Below, piece after piece: positions 1-10,468 of a stretch of DNA of 64,000 nucleotides. A program made the position numbers and the translations under genes. How positions within the stretch are numbered: position 1 is the stretch's first letter; every line of letters starts with the position of its first letter. A model generated the notes under the pieces. It was given only the letters and a program-made list of their open reading frames with translations. It was not told the DNA's origin and searched no databases. The stretch lies in assembly GCA_026636295.1 (NCBI GenBank), contig CP089462.1, positions 1,054,001-1,118,000 on the forward strand, written 5' to 3'. The DNA is from Medakamo hakoo. Lineage: Eukaryota > Chlorophyta > Trebouxiophyceae > Coccomyxaceae.

Positions 1-2
1 TG

Positions 3-119
3 GGCAACGCGACCGCCAAGACGTGGGGGCACCACCAGCCCGACGGCGGCAGCGGCCTGTGCTGCGTCCTGGCCGGCGACGCGGGCGTGCGCGCCAAGCA
101 CAAGTTCTCCGGCCAGTGA
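3..119 (+). CDS. 3' end of an unidentified protein gene
   Basis: A frame open from the window edge ends in TGA at 117-119 and encodes about 38 residues, finishing with RAKHKFSGQ. Codon third positions are almost all G or C, as in the neighbouring genes, which supports real coding sequence. The rest of the gene lies outside the window. I do not recognise the family; the alternating pattern near the end could be a beta strand but this is only an impression. It lies on the same strand as RRP1, whose start is 218 bp further on. The gap holds a long T-rich tract around 219-240. Confidence 0.4.
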   Translation, partial: GNATAKTWGHHQPDGGSGLCCVLAGDAGVRAKHKFSGQ

Positions 120-337
120 GAACGAGCTTTCCATGCAAATTGTCCCCTGTGTGTCCTTTCTCATTTCTTTGCCTTGCTAGGAAGGGGGTTGCGTTTGGGG
201 TGTGCGGCCGTGCTCTGTCAATTTTTTTTCCTCTTCTTCGGCCCTGGGTTGCACACGCTCGTTCGGCTCCGCGGCCCGGCGCGCCTCTCTCAGTCCAGGA
301 CGCGCCCGCCGTTGAGCGCCCCGCCTCCCTGGCAACC

Positions 338-1869
338 ATGCCGGGCGTCCACACCGCCGCCGCCAACGGCAACGGGGCCTCGACAAAACCGCGGAAAGTC
401 AAGCCGTCGCTCGCCCCCATCCCCGCGGCGCAAGCCGCCACCGACAACGGCGACTGCTCCTTTGCCCGCGCCCTCGCCTCCCCAGACCCGGCGACGCGGC
501 ACAGGGGGTTAAGTGCGCTCTGCCTGTGGTTGCAAGCCCGCCCGGACGTGGGCGAGGGCGACATGAGAAAGGCGCGTTGCTGGAGGCGCCTGTGCTTTGG
601 TTCGCATCGGCGGCAACGCAGCCCGCTGGCGGCTCTCTCCGCCAGCAGCGCCCCGCCCGCTTCAGCGCTCGACGCACACACACACAAACACACTCCTGAC
701 GCGCGTTGCCCCGCCCTTACCCCCACTCTTCACAGATTTGGAAGGGCCTGTTCTACTGCTACTGGCACGCCGACCTGGCGCCCGTCCAGGCCGACCTGGC
801 TCAGCGGCTGGCAGACCTGCCGGCCTCGCTGCCCCCGCACACTGCGTCCCTCTACTTGTCGACCGGCCTGGCCACGCTCCAGCGCGAGTGGGGCGGCCTG
901 GACCGGCTGCGCATGGACAAGTTCATGGGTCTGGCCCGGCGGCTGGTGAGGGCGGCGTTCGCCGCGGCGGCCAAGGCGCGGTGGGAGGCGGGCGCAACGG
1001 CGGCGGCACTGCGCCCGCTGGGCGCAGCCCTCGTCCCGGACACGGGCGCCGTGGCGGCCGCGCCCGCCGGCTTGGGTTTACACATCGCGGACGTGGCGGC
1101 GTCGGAGCTGGTGGCTGTGGCAACCGACCGGGACGAGCCGGGCGCGTCCAGCTCGCCGCACGGCAAAAAGGCCGCCGCCGCGGCCGCGGGGTGGGCGGCC
1201 GCCGCGGCGCCGTTTGTCGCGGCCGCAGCCGGCACGCCCCGCCCGGAGCTGGCGGCCCGCCTGGGCGGCACGTTTTTCCGGCGCCTAGCTGCCCACCTAT
1301 CTGAGAGGGGTGCTGGTGGCAGCGCGGGCGCGGCCGCGATCGCGGACGCGTGCCGCGCCGCGGCCGGTGAGCCGGCCACGCGCGCGCGCAACCGGGGCAC
1401 GCTGTGCGCGGCCGCGGACGCCCTGGACGCCGCGGCGGGCGAGGCTGCGGCTGAGAAGGCTGCGCCCGCGTCGCCTGCGAAGCCCGCTGCTGTTGTTGCC
1501 ACTCCTGCCGCTGGTCCGGGCACGCCGCCGGGCCCCGGCCGGCGCCCCGCGCCCGCGCCGCAAGCGCCGCCGCCGCCGCCCCCACCCACCCGCAAGCGGC
1601 CCTCCCCACCGCCGCCCGCCGAAGCGCCGCCGCCCTCCGCGGCCGACGCCGGCGGCCCCAAACGCGTGAAATGGGCCCTGCGCTCCAACATCGCGCACGC
1701 CGTGGGCGCGCCCGTACCCCCACCGGCTGTGCGGACGCCGCCCGGCTCGCGTCCGCGCGGACCCGCGCTCGCGCCGCGCGCGAGGTCCACCCGCCTGGGC
1801 CGGGACGGCACGCCCGCGGCGGGGCCTGGCAAGGCTGGGAAAGCGGCCAAGGCGGCCCTGTTCCGGTGA
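338..1869 (+). CDS. RRP1: Ribosomal RNA processing protein 1 (RRP1/Nop52), nucleolar
   Basis: Two exons, 338-571 and 736-1869, give 455 aa. RRP1/Nop52 is a nucleolar factor for pre-rRNA cleavage on the 60S pathway. The family core is clear: an N-terminal segment FARALASPDPATRHRGL, then WKGLFYCYWHADLAPVQADL right after the intron, and LDRLRMDKFMGLARRLVR at about residue 140. The C-terminal half is Ala/Pro-rich with basic patches and ends in a KRVKWALRSN motif typical of the family tail. The intron appears to start with GC (AAG, then gcgcgt) and end in cacag; this is the only junction keeping the conserved WKGLFYC in phase. ATG 338 is the first Met before the conserved segment. A TGTAA, the usual green algal polyadenylation signal, follows the stop at about 1881. 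Confidence 0.85.
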
Positions 1870-1960
1870 AGCTGTGCGCATTGTAAAAGCGAAAGAAACG
1901 AACGACACGGAAGCGCCCCCCCCCCTCCCCGCCCCCCCCCACACCCCTCGGGGGTCAGGG

Positions 1961-3549
1961 TCAGGCCACGGGCGCGCCGAACCCGGCCCCGCCCGTGCTG
2001 GCGTTGCCGGACGTCGTGCCGACCTCGTACCCCCCCGCCCGCAGCCAGCGCAGGTGGTCGACGGGCGCGCCGCCGGCCGCGATGCCGGTGGGACTGATAC
2101 CCAGGTCGGCAAACCCGCCGACACCGGGCGCGCCGCTCGCCACGCGGTCCACGGCCGCCTCCGCGACCGCGTCCGCCGTCAAGAAAGCGGGCGGGAGCAG
2201 CGAGCCCGCGAAGGGCAGGCGGGCCGCGAACGCCGCCGCCGCGGCCGGGACGGGCACCGTGCGCACCGGCTCGCGCATGAGGCCCAGCACCAGGGCTGCA
2301 AGGCCCGCGACCGTCACCGTGTCCGGCCCGGCCAGCTCGTACGTCCGGCCGGGCGCGGAGGGCGACCGCAGCGTCGCGGCCAGCGCCTGGGCGACGTCCA
2401 CCACCCAGGCGGGCGACCAGGCGGCGCGCCCGCCGCCGACGAGGGGGATGGCGGGCAGCGTGACTGCGAGCGCCGCGAGCGCGTTGGTCAGCCGGTCCTC
2501 CACGCCCACCAGGGGGGCGGGGCGGACGACCGTCGCGCCGGGGAACGCGCCCCGGACGGCGGCTTCGCCCGCGGCCCGGGACCGCAGGCGGGCGGAGGGG
2601 GCGGACGGCGACGCGCCGAGGACTGACACGTGGACGAGCCGCTCGACGGACGGCGCGGCCGCGGCCGCGGCGGCAATGCGCCCGGCGCCGTCGACGTGCA
2701 CGGCCTCGTAGCTCCACCGCTTGGTCGGGGCCTGGGCGCCGATGAGGTTAAAGACGACGTGCGACTTGGCCACGGCCGCCGCCACGGCCGACTCGTCGCG
2801 CAGGTTGAAGCCGGGCACCGCGACGCACTGGCCCAGGTCGCCCATGACCTTCAGGTGCTGGGCGTCCAGCTCGTCGCACCGGTAGGGCAGGACGACGCGC
2901 GCGCCCTGGCGGGCCAGTTCGGACACCAGGTATCGGCCCAGGAAGCCGGTGGCGCCAAAGACGGTGGCGGTCAGGCCGGCATACTGTTTTTTTTTTTGTT
3001 TTGGAGTGGGGCGAGGGGGTGGACGGTGGGGTTGGGTGGAGGTGGAGGTGAGGAGGGCAGGTCGGAGCGCGCGCCTATGCTGCATCGGCGCGCCGGCCGG
3101 CCTTTCTTTCCACCGCCGTACAAGCGCCTACTCACCGAAGACCGCCCGCCCCCACCGCCGCGGTAGGGCGACAGGCCGGTCAGGGCGGGTTGAGGGAGGA
3201 GGTCGTGCGTGGCGAACGACCGGGCGGACGAGGCGACTGCGAGCGGGGTGAGAGAGAGAGGGTGTAGACAGGAGTGGGTGAGCAGCGAGGCGCGGCGATG
3301 GCAGCGGGCGCCTCGGCCGCGCTTTATGGATGTGCGCGGATCTGGGGCACACGTTGGTGGGGGCGCGGAAGGTGTGCTGCAGCACCAACCCTGTGCGGCG
3401 ACGTCTTTTTTCCCCACCGCGCACGCCGTCGTCGATTGGGCCGCGCATCTCAAAATTAACTCACCGCCGCCCTGGCGGGCCGTCGCCGTCGCCGCCCAGC
3501 CGGCGGCCAGGCCGCGCAGGCCGGCCCGTGTGGCGGAAGGGGTGGCCAT
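1961..3549 (-). CDS. NDUFA9: NADH:ubiquinone oxidoreductase 39 kDa subunit (NDUFA9), mitochondrial
   Basis: Three exons on the minus strand, 3549-3465, 3236-3136 and 2983-1961, give 402 aa. The protein is the atypical short-chain-dehydrogenase-like accessory subunit of complex I, which binds NADPH at the matrix arm. Residues 1-45 are Arg/Ala/Ser-rich with no early acidic residues and look like a mitochondrial presequence. GGGGGRSS followed by YAGLTATVFGATGFLGR matches the family start; GATGFLG at about residue 72 is the nucleotide-binding glycine motif. NLIGAQ and the later DVAQAL segment also fit. Introns are 228 and 152 nt with GTGAG donors, and phases agree (1 then 0). It is divergent from the aconitase gene, 170 bp apart, and convergent with RRP1, 91 bp apart. 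Confidence 0.92.
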
Positions 3550-3719
3550 GGGTGACGCGTTTGCTTGCGCCTCTCTCCCTACAAGGAAACGAAAGAGTGA
3601 GGCGCAGAACGTTTTTCTTCACACAGCAAAACAGCGCGCCCGCGGCTCCCCGGCGAAACCACACTCCCTCCACGACGCCCGGCCTCCTCACCCGCTGCTG
3701 CCCAGCCGAGCTGACGACC
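3550..3719. promoter_or_regulatory. Presumed bidirectional promoter, NDUFA9 / aconitase
   Basis: 170 bp separate the two start codons and must hold both 5' UTRs and promoters. The stretch is less GC-rich than its surroundings, with short A-rich runs, and I see no TATA box or clear named site. Both genes encode mitochondrial energy-metabolism proteins, so joint control is plausible but is only inferred. Confidence 0.5.
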
Positions 3720-6700
3720 ATGCACAGCTCGCTGCTGACGCGCGGCCTCGTGCGGGTGGGTTTTTTGGAGCCGCCGAGAACGGAAGCCTGGTGCACGACG
3801 GCCGCCAAGGTCTCGCCATCGGCCGCGTTGACCCTAGACTCACGACCGCCGCCCCCCCTCCTCCCACCCACCCACCCCCATCAGGCCCGCCGCCAGGGCG
3901 CGGCGGTGGTTCTGCGTCCGCGCTACGCGTCCGTCATTGCGGGCGCTGAAAAGGTGAGGGCGAGGGGGGCACGCCCCGCCGGCCGTTTTGCGTGGGCGGG
4001 CAACCTAAGGGCAACAGTCTCGCGTCGCGCCGCCCTCGCGAATGGTCTGCGCGCGTGTCCGCGGGACGCCCGCGTAGCCCCGCAAGCGGCGTCGCCTCGC
4101 GGGCCCGCGCACCACCCGGGCCTGCGCAGGCGAACGGAGGCCCCGGCGGTGACGGCGGCTGTGAAAAGCACATAAACTCGCCACCACCCCCACTGTCCCT
4201 CCACTCAACCTGCCCCCTCTCCCTCCCCCCCCCCCTTTCCCTGCCGCAGGCCCCCATGTCCCGCATGGAGCCCGACCAGTTCATCAACGACCGTTACGCC
4301 GCCATGGAGGACCGGCTGTCGGTGAGTTTTGCAGCCATAGCTGCTGTGGTGCCCGAGGGGGGAGAGAGAGAGAGGCCGACAGGTCACCTTGCCCTCACGC
4401 TCCCCACCCACCCAAACACACACGCGCGCAGATCGTCCGCAAGCGCCTGAACCGCCCCCTGACCCTGGCGGAGAAGGTGAGCGGATGAGGAGGGAGGAGG
4501 AGGGGAAGGGGGGACCGCCCGCACGGCGTGGCCTCCACGCGTCCCGTCCCTCCACCCCCCCCTCCCCCCCCCCCCCCCCTCCCCCTCCAACTCCTCTCAG
4601 GTCGTCTACGGCCACCTGGACGACCCGGCCGGCCAGGACATCGTCCGCGGCCAGTCCTACCTGCGCCTGCGCCCGGACCGGGTGGCCATGCAGGACGCGA
4701 CGGCCCAGATGGCCGTGCTCCAATTCATCTCGTCCGGGCTGCCCCGCACCGCCGTCCCGTCCACCATCCACTGCGACCACCTGATCGAGGGGACGACCGC
4801 GCCCCAGGCCGACCGGGGCGGCGGGTACGGCGGCGCCGCCGACCTGGCGCTGGCCGTCAAGACCAACAAGGAGGTGTACGACTTCCTCGCGAGCGCGGGT
4901 TCCAAGTACGGCATCGGCTTCTGGAAACCCGGGTCGGGCATCATCCACCAGATCGTGCTGGAGAACTACGCGTTCCCGGGGGGGATGATGATCGGCACCG
5001 ACTCCCACACGCCCAACGCGGGCGGCCTGGGCATGTGCGCGGTCGGCGTGGGCGGGGCGGACGCCGTGGACGTCATGGCCGGCCTGCCCTGGGAGCTGAA
5101 GGCGCCCAAGGTCATTGGCGTGCGCCTGACGGGCAAGCTGTCCAAGTGGACGTCGCCCAAAGACGTCATCTGCAAGGTGGCCGGCATCCTGACCGTCAAG
5201 GGCGGGACGGGCGCGATCGTGGAGTACTTTGGCCCGGGCGTGGACGCCATCTCCGCGACGGGCATGGGCACGATCTGCAACATGGGCGCGGAGATTGGCG
5301 CGACGACGTCCATGTTCCCGTTCAACGGCCGCATGTACGACTACCTGGTCGCCACCGGGCGTGAACCCGCGGCCAAGCTGGCCGACGCGTTCAAAGAAAA
5401 CTTGGCGGCGGACGAGGGCGCGCAGTACGACAAGGTCATCGAGATCGACCTGTCGAGCCTGGAGCCCCAGGTCAACGGCCCCTTCACGCCCGACCTGGCG
5501 CACCCGCTGTCCGAGTTTGCGGCGGCGTTGAAGACCAATGGCTGGCCGTCCGAACTGAAGGCCGGCCTGATCGGGTCGTGCACCAACTCGTCGTACGAGG
5601 ACATGGCGCGCGCCGCGTCGGTCGCGCGCCAGGCGCTCAAGGCGGGCATGAAAGCCAAGGTGCCGTTCACGATCACGCCCGGGTCGGAACAGATCCGGGC
5701 GACCATCGAGCGGGACGGCCTGCTGGACGTCTTTGAAAAGGTGGGCGGCACCGTGCTCGCCAACGCGTGCGGGCCGTGCATCGGCCAGTGGAAGCGCACC
5801 GAAGTCGAAAAGGGCGAGCCCAACTCGATCGTCACGTCGTACAACCGCAACTTTGCGGCGCGCAACGACGGCAACCCGGCCACGCACGCGTTTGTGACGT
5901 CGCCCGAGCTCGTCACCGCGTTCGCCATCGCCGGCTCGCTGGCCTTCAACCCGGAGGTCGACGTCCTGGTGGGCGCGGACGGCCAGGAAGTCGCGCTCGC
6001 GCCGCCGACCGGCGACGAGCTGCCCGCGAAAGGCTTTGACCCGGGCGCCGACACGTACCAAGCGCCCGCGGCCAACCCGTCGTCCGCCACCGTGTCCGTC
6101 GACCCGTCGTCCAACCGCCTGCAGCTGCTGACGCCCTTCCCCGCCTGGGACGGCGCCGACTTGAGCGGCGCCAAGGTCCTCATCAAGGTCCAGGGCAAGT
6201 GCACGACCGACCACATCTCCATGGCGGGCCCCTGGCTCAAATTCCGGGGCCACCTGGACAACATCTCCAACAACTTTTTGATTGGCGGGCTCAACTCCGA
6301 GAACGGGGCCGTCAACAGCGTGAAGAACCAGCTGACCGGCGAGTACGGCCCCGTCCCCGACGTCGCGCGCGCGTACAAGGCGGCGGGCGTCCCCTGGATC
6401 GTCGTCGGCGATGAAAACTATGGTGAGGGCTCCTCGCGCGAGCACGCGGCGCTCGAGCCCCGCCACCTCGGCGGCCGGGCCGTCCTGGTCAAGTCCTTCG
6501 CCCGCATCCACGAGACCAACCTGAAGAAGCAGGGCCTGCTGCCCCTGACGTTTGCCGACCCGGCCGACTACGACAAGGTCGGCCCCTTTGACACGATTGC
6601 CATTCGTGGCTTGACGTCCTTTGCGCCCGGCGTGCCCCTGACCCTGCACGGCACGCGCCCGGACGGGTCGACCTACGAGTTCAAGGTCAACCACACGTTC

Positions 6701-6769
6701 AACGACAACCAGATCACCTGGTTCAAGGCCGGGTCGGCCCTGAACGCGATGGGTCAGGGCGGGAAGTGA
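3720..6769 (+). CDS. ACO2: Aconitate hydratase, mitochondrial ACO2 type
   Basis: Five exons, 3720-3755, 3885-3953, 4250-4321, 4432-4476 and 4601-6769, all phase 0, give 796 aa. The enzyme interconverts citrate and isocitrate in the TCA cycle. The first 35 residues are basic and look like a mitochondrial presequence. [37 protein letters not shown] and [18 protein letters not shown] are hallmarks of the mitochondrial animal/fungal class rather than the IRP1-like class. Cluster cysteines sit in [10 protein letters not shown] near residue 401 and [10 protein letters not shown] near 463-466. [11 protein letters not shown] and the C-terminal swivel motif [14 protein letters not shown] are intact. 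Exons one to four are tiny and introns are 110-296 nt. Length matches the family. Confidence 0.96.
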
Positions 6770-7143
6770 GTGGGAGAGAGAGGCCGGGGGGGGGGGGTAC
6801 TCGATGGATGGATGGATGGAGGGCGAAAGGGGGAGAGAGTCCTTTTTCCCTCGGCGCGCTGCCCGTGTTGCTTTCCCGTTCTTAGGGAGGCGTGAAGGCG
6901 TGCGAGCGCGCGCTGTGTGTGTGTTTGTGTGTGTCTGGGGTGTGCGCGCGCCCTCCGCGCGGTCTTGTGTGTGCGTGTGAAAAAAAGAGAGGAGGGCACG
7001 AGGTTTCTCGCGGATGCCGGCCTCACACGTCCCTCACCCGAGCGCGGCCGCGCCTCGACTTTATCAAGGCGCGCGCCGCCTCCCCAGCACTCTTCCATTC
7101 ATCCCGCGGCGCGCGCCTGAGACAGCCAGCCGCCCGCATAGCC
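6770..7143. other. Intergenic region between aconitase and TBCCD1
   Basis: 374 bp without a convincing gene. It holds a G-run of about 11, a short GATG repeat (6803-6820), and a TG-rich stretch near 6914-6935. It must contain the aconitase 3' UTR and the promoter and 5' UTR of the next gene on the same strand. No RNA gene was seen. Confidence 0.5.
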
Positions 7144-10088
7144 ATGTCCGGCCCGCCGGGCCTGGCGCCTCCCGCCCACCCCACCGCAGCCCCTGCGCTG
7201 TTAGTGCGACGAGAAATCGTGGAACACGGACAGCTGCCCATCGCCTCCTGGCTCCACGGCCTTGATTCGGGCGGCGCGGTCGTCAGCGCGCTGCGAGCGG
7301 TGCTAGGGCGCGCGGCGCCCCTGGACGAGGGCGGGCGACGTGAGTTTCTGGTTGAAGCGGAGCGGAGCATTGGCCGCCGAACACGTGGGCGAGTGAAAAA
7401 CTCACGCCAATCCAATCCCCCACCACCTACCAGGCATGGTCCCCATCGCCGCCGTCAAGGACGTCCTCGGCTGCACGCTGACGCAGGCGCAGGTGAGGTG
7501 GAAGGGTGATGGTAGATGCGCGCGCGCTGCCGTCGTTTTTTTTTTTCGGTCTTGCATGGGCCCCGGCCCTCATCCATCCCTCCCCCAATCATCCCCCCAC
7601 CCATGCACACCAGATCCTGCTCGACACCCTGGACGCGGTCGCCGACCAGGAGGGCAGCCTGGTCAGCCGAGACGATGGTGAGTTGAGAGAGGGAGGGCGT
7701 GGACGCTTTGCGTGCGTGCGTGTCGCTCCCCCCGTCACAGATCGACCCTCACCCCACCCCACCACCCTCCCCGCCCACCCGACCGCCGCGCCATCTGGTT
7801 TGGCCGCCGCTTCAACAGACGGCGAACCCTCTGGCGTCGACGCCCACGCGCTGGCCCTGTTCCTGTGGGTCCAGGTCCACCTGCGCACCGCTCAACGCCC
7901 GGAGACAGCGGACGTGTGGCCGCCCGGCCCCGGCGAAGTGGTGGGCGGCGCGCCCGGCCACCACCGCGCAGCCGGCGCCGACGCGCCGCCGCCCGACCCG
8001 CGCTCGCCCCGGGCGGGCGGGCCTGCTGGCGGCGCGGCCGCCCACCCGGCCAGCCCGGCCGCCGCGGCCGCCGACGCGGCCGCCGCCGCCGCCGAAGCCG
8101 CGGCGGGCGCGCTCGCCGGCGTGTCCGTCGCGGCGACGCGGAGCTCCGCCGCCGCGCGCGCCGCACTGCAGGCACACCTCGCCCGCCACGCCGCGGCGCT
8201 CGCCTCGTACGCGGCCGCCCTGCGCAAGGGCGCGGGCACGCTGCTGGCCCTGGTGGCGGACGAGCCGCCGCCGCCCCTGGACCCGCCCGGGTCGGCTGGC
8301 GGCGGAGGGACCGGCTCCGGCGGCGAGGGCCGGGGCGGCGGCGGCGGCGCGCGCGTCCGCCCGCCCGAGGCCCTGTCGGCGCGCGAGCTCGGCCGCCTGG
8401 CGCTGCTGCTGCGCGTCGGGCCGCCTCCCGGCGCGCACCCACCGCCGCGACCTCCCACCCCCATGTCTGGAGGTGGAGGCGACACCGCCATGGCGGACGG
8501 CGGCGGCGGCGGCGGCGAGGCGATGGACGCGTCGCCGACGGCCGGCGCGGCGGCCGCGGCCGCGCTCGGCCCCGCGGCGGCCGAGCTCGCGTCTGCCGCG
8601 CCCGGCCTGGGCGGCCCGGAGGCGGCGGCCGAGGGCTCCCCGCCCGCGCCCTCCGCGCCTGTCATCGCCTGGCTGGGCAGCGTCATCCGGGACGACGCGC
8701 CCGCGTCGGAAGCCGTGGCGGCCGCGGCCGCAGCCGCGGCGGCCGCGGCCGCAGCCGCGGGTGCGGCCGGCTCGCCCGCGCCGGCCAACCCTTTCTTCGG
8801 GTCGGGCGGCCCGCCCGGGCCACCTCCGCCCACGCTCCCCGCCGGCGTCGTCCAGGCCGCGCCGTCGTCTCCCACGTCCCGGCCGGCGTCGCCCGGCGGC
8901 GGCGGCGGCGGCCCAGCCGCGATGGCGGGCCAGGAAGGCCCCGCCGCCAGCGGTGGCGGCGGCGCCGGCGGCGGCGCGCCCGCCCCGTCGCCGTCCCACC
9001 CCCACCCACCCGCCGGCACGGACATCCAGGGCGTCGTCCGCGCGACGGTGGCACGCGGCGAAGGCGCGTTCCCCGGCGGCGTGCTGCGCATCGCCGACTG
9101 CCACGACGCGGTCATCTACGCGCTCGCCCCCCTGGCCCGCGTCAGCGTCGTCGCCTGCTCCGACTGCACGATCGTCCTGGGCGCGGTCGGCCGGTCCCTG
9201 CGCCTGGAGCGGTGCGAGCGCACGCACCTGGTCGCGGCGACCGCCCGACTCACCGCCCTGTCCTGCCACGACTGCGTCCTGTCCCTCGGCGTGGCCCGCC
9301 GCCCGCTCATCCTCGGCTCCTCCCGCGGCCTGTTGCTCGCCCCGCACTGCGCCGGGTATGCCCGCCTGGGCGCGCACATGGCGGCGGCGGGGCTGGCGCC
9401 GGCGCCCAACCGGTGGGACCAGCCGGTCGGCCTGGGGCGGGACCCCGTGCTGGTGCCGGCGGGCGGCGGCGGGCGCGAGGGCGGGCCCGGCGCAGGGGGG
9501 GCCGCGCCCGGCCCGCCCGCGCCCACCGCCCTGCTCGCGCCCGACCGCTTCGCCCCGCTCGTCATCCCGTTCCGCGGCGGGCCGGGGCCCCTGTGTGGCG
9601 GGGCGGCGGGGCCGTCGTCTGACGGTGGCCGCGGCGGCGGCGGCGGGTCCGGCAGCGGCGGGGGCGGCGGCGGGGGCGGCGCCCCCGACGCGGGCGCGGC
9701 CGCGCTCCTGGGCCTGGGCCCGTCGGCGCCCGCCCGTGGTGGCGGCCCCGCCAACGGGTCGTCGTCCGCCGCGGCCGCGTCGTCCGACCCGGCCGCCTCG
9801 CTGCGCGCGACGACGGGCTCCCCGTACCCACTGCCCGCCCCGTACGAAGCCGCGCGCGAACGCAAGGTCGCCGCCATCGCGGACTTGCGCGGCGCGGTCA
9901 AGGCCGCGGCGCTGGACGACGGCCGCAAGCGCGAGCTGCAAGCCTCCATCCAGGCCCACTTCAAGGAGTGGTTGGCGGCCAGCGGCAACATGCGGCACGT
10001 GGTCGACCTGGCCCGGCTGGAGCGGGAGGCGAGCGCCGCAGCGGCAGGCGGTAGTGGGAGTGAAGGCGGGAGCGGGGGTGGGGCGTGA
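7144..10088 (+). CDS. TBCCD1: TBCC domain-containing protein 1 (TBCCD1; ASQ2 homologue)
   Basis: Four exons, 7144-7339, 7434-7492, 7614-7677 and 7819-10088, give 862 aa. TBCCD1 links centriole or basal-body position to cell organisation; the Chlamydomonas homologue is ASQ2. Residues about 508-645 form a right-handed beta-helix like tubulin cofactor C: SDCTIVLGAVGRSLRLERC, LSCHDCVLSLG and RPLILGSSRGLLLAPHC, followed by NRWDQPVGLG. The C-terminal helical segment at about 775-845 (SIQAHFKEWLAASGNM, RHVVDLARLE) is also typical. Between the N-terminal part and the TBCC domain lies a long Ala/Gly/Pro stretch, probably disordered. Introns of 94, 121 and 141 nt use GTGAG donors with agreeing phases (1,0,1). 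The TBCC catalytic arginine needed for GTPase activation in cofactor C cannot be assigned with certainty. Confidence 0.9.
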
Positions 10089-10468
10089 GGCGGGGGGCGC
10101 GCGCGCGAGGTAACAGACATGGATGGGGGGATGGGTCGAAAGCACACCACCCCTGACGGGTCGAAAACACACCACCCCTCCCCTCCCTCCTCTCACAAGA
10201 GGAGGGCGCCCGCGCACACGCCCGGCGGGCCGTCCTCCTGGCGCCCACTGGAACAGGTCGGCGCTGACCCTGGCCAGAGCCCTGCACTTGACCTTGACGC
10301 CAGGCGCGCCGTGCGGTTCGCCCGCCGCGCGGTTTTTCGCGCATCCCCTCGCACGCCAATTCCGCAGCGTCGACCGACCACCACGAGTGCTAAAAATCCG
10401 GGCCGCCCCGCCGTGGAATCCCTCGCATTGACACTCCCGTCGCGCGTGGCGTGACACGGACGATCTCC
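10089..10468. other. Intergenic region with a 22-bp direct repeat
   Basis: About 380 bp between TBCCD1 and the MFS gene. It contains two near-identical 22-bp copies at 10133-10154 and 10158-10179 (one mismatch, period 25). No ORF with family similarity is evident. The distal part may be 5' UTR of the MFS gene. Confidence 0.45.

Noticed and set aside
852-2717. 621-codon minus-strand frame across RRP1 and NDUFA9
   Set aside because: It runs antisense to RRP1 and in the wrong frame over NDUFA9. It is Arg/Gly/Ala-rich with no motif.
4205-6694. 829-codon open frame antisense to aconitase
   Set aside because: Mirror of the conserved aconitase coding strand; residue content is Arg/Gly/Val-skewed and no family resemblance is seen. 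High GC suppresses stops in this frame.
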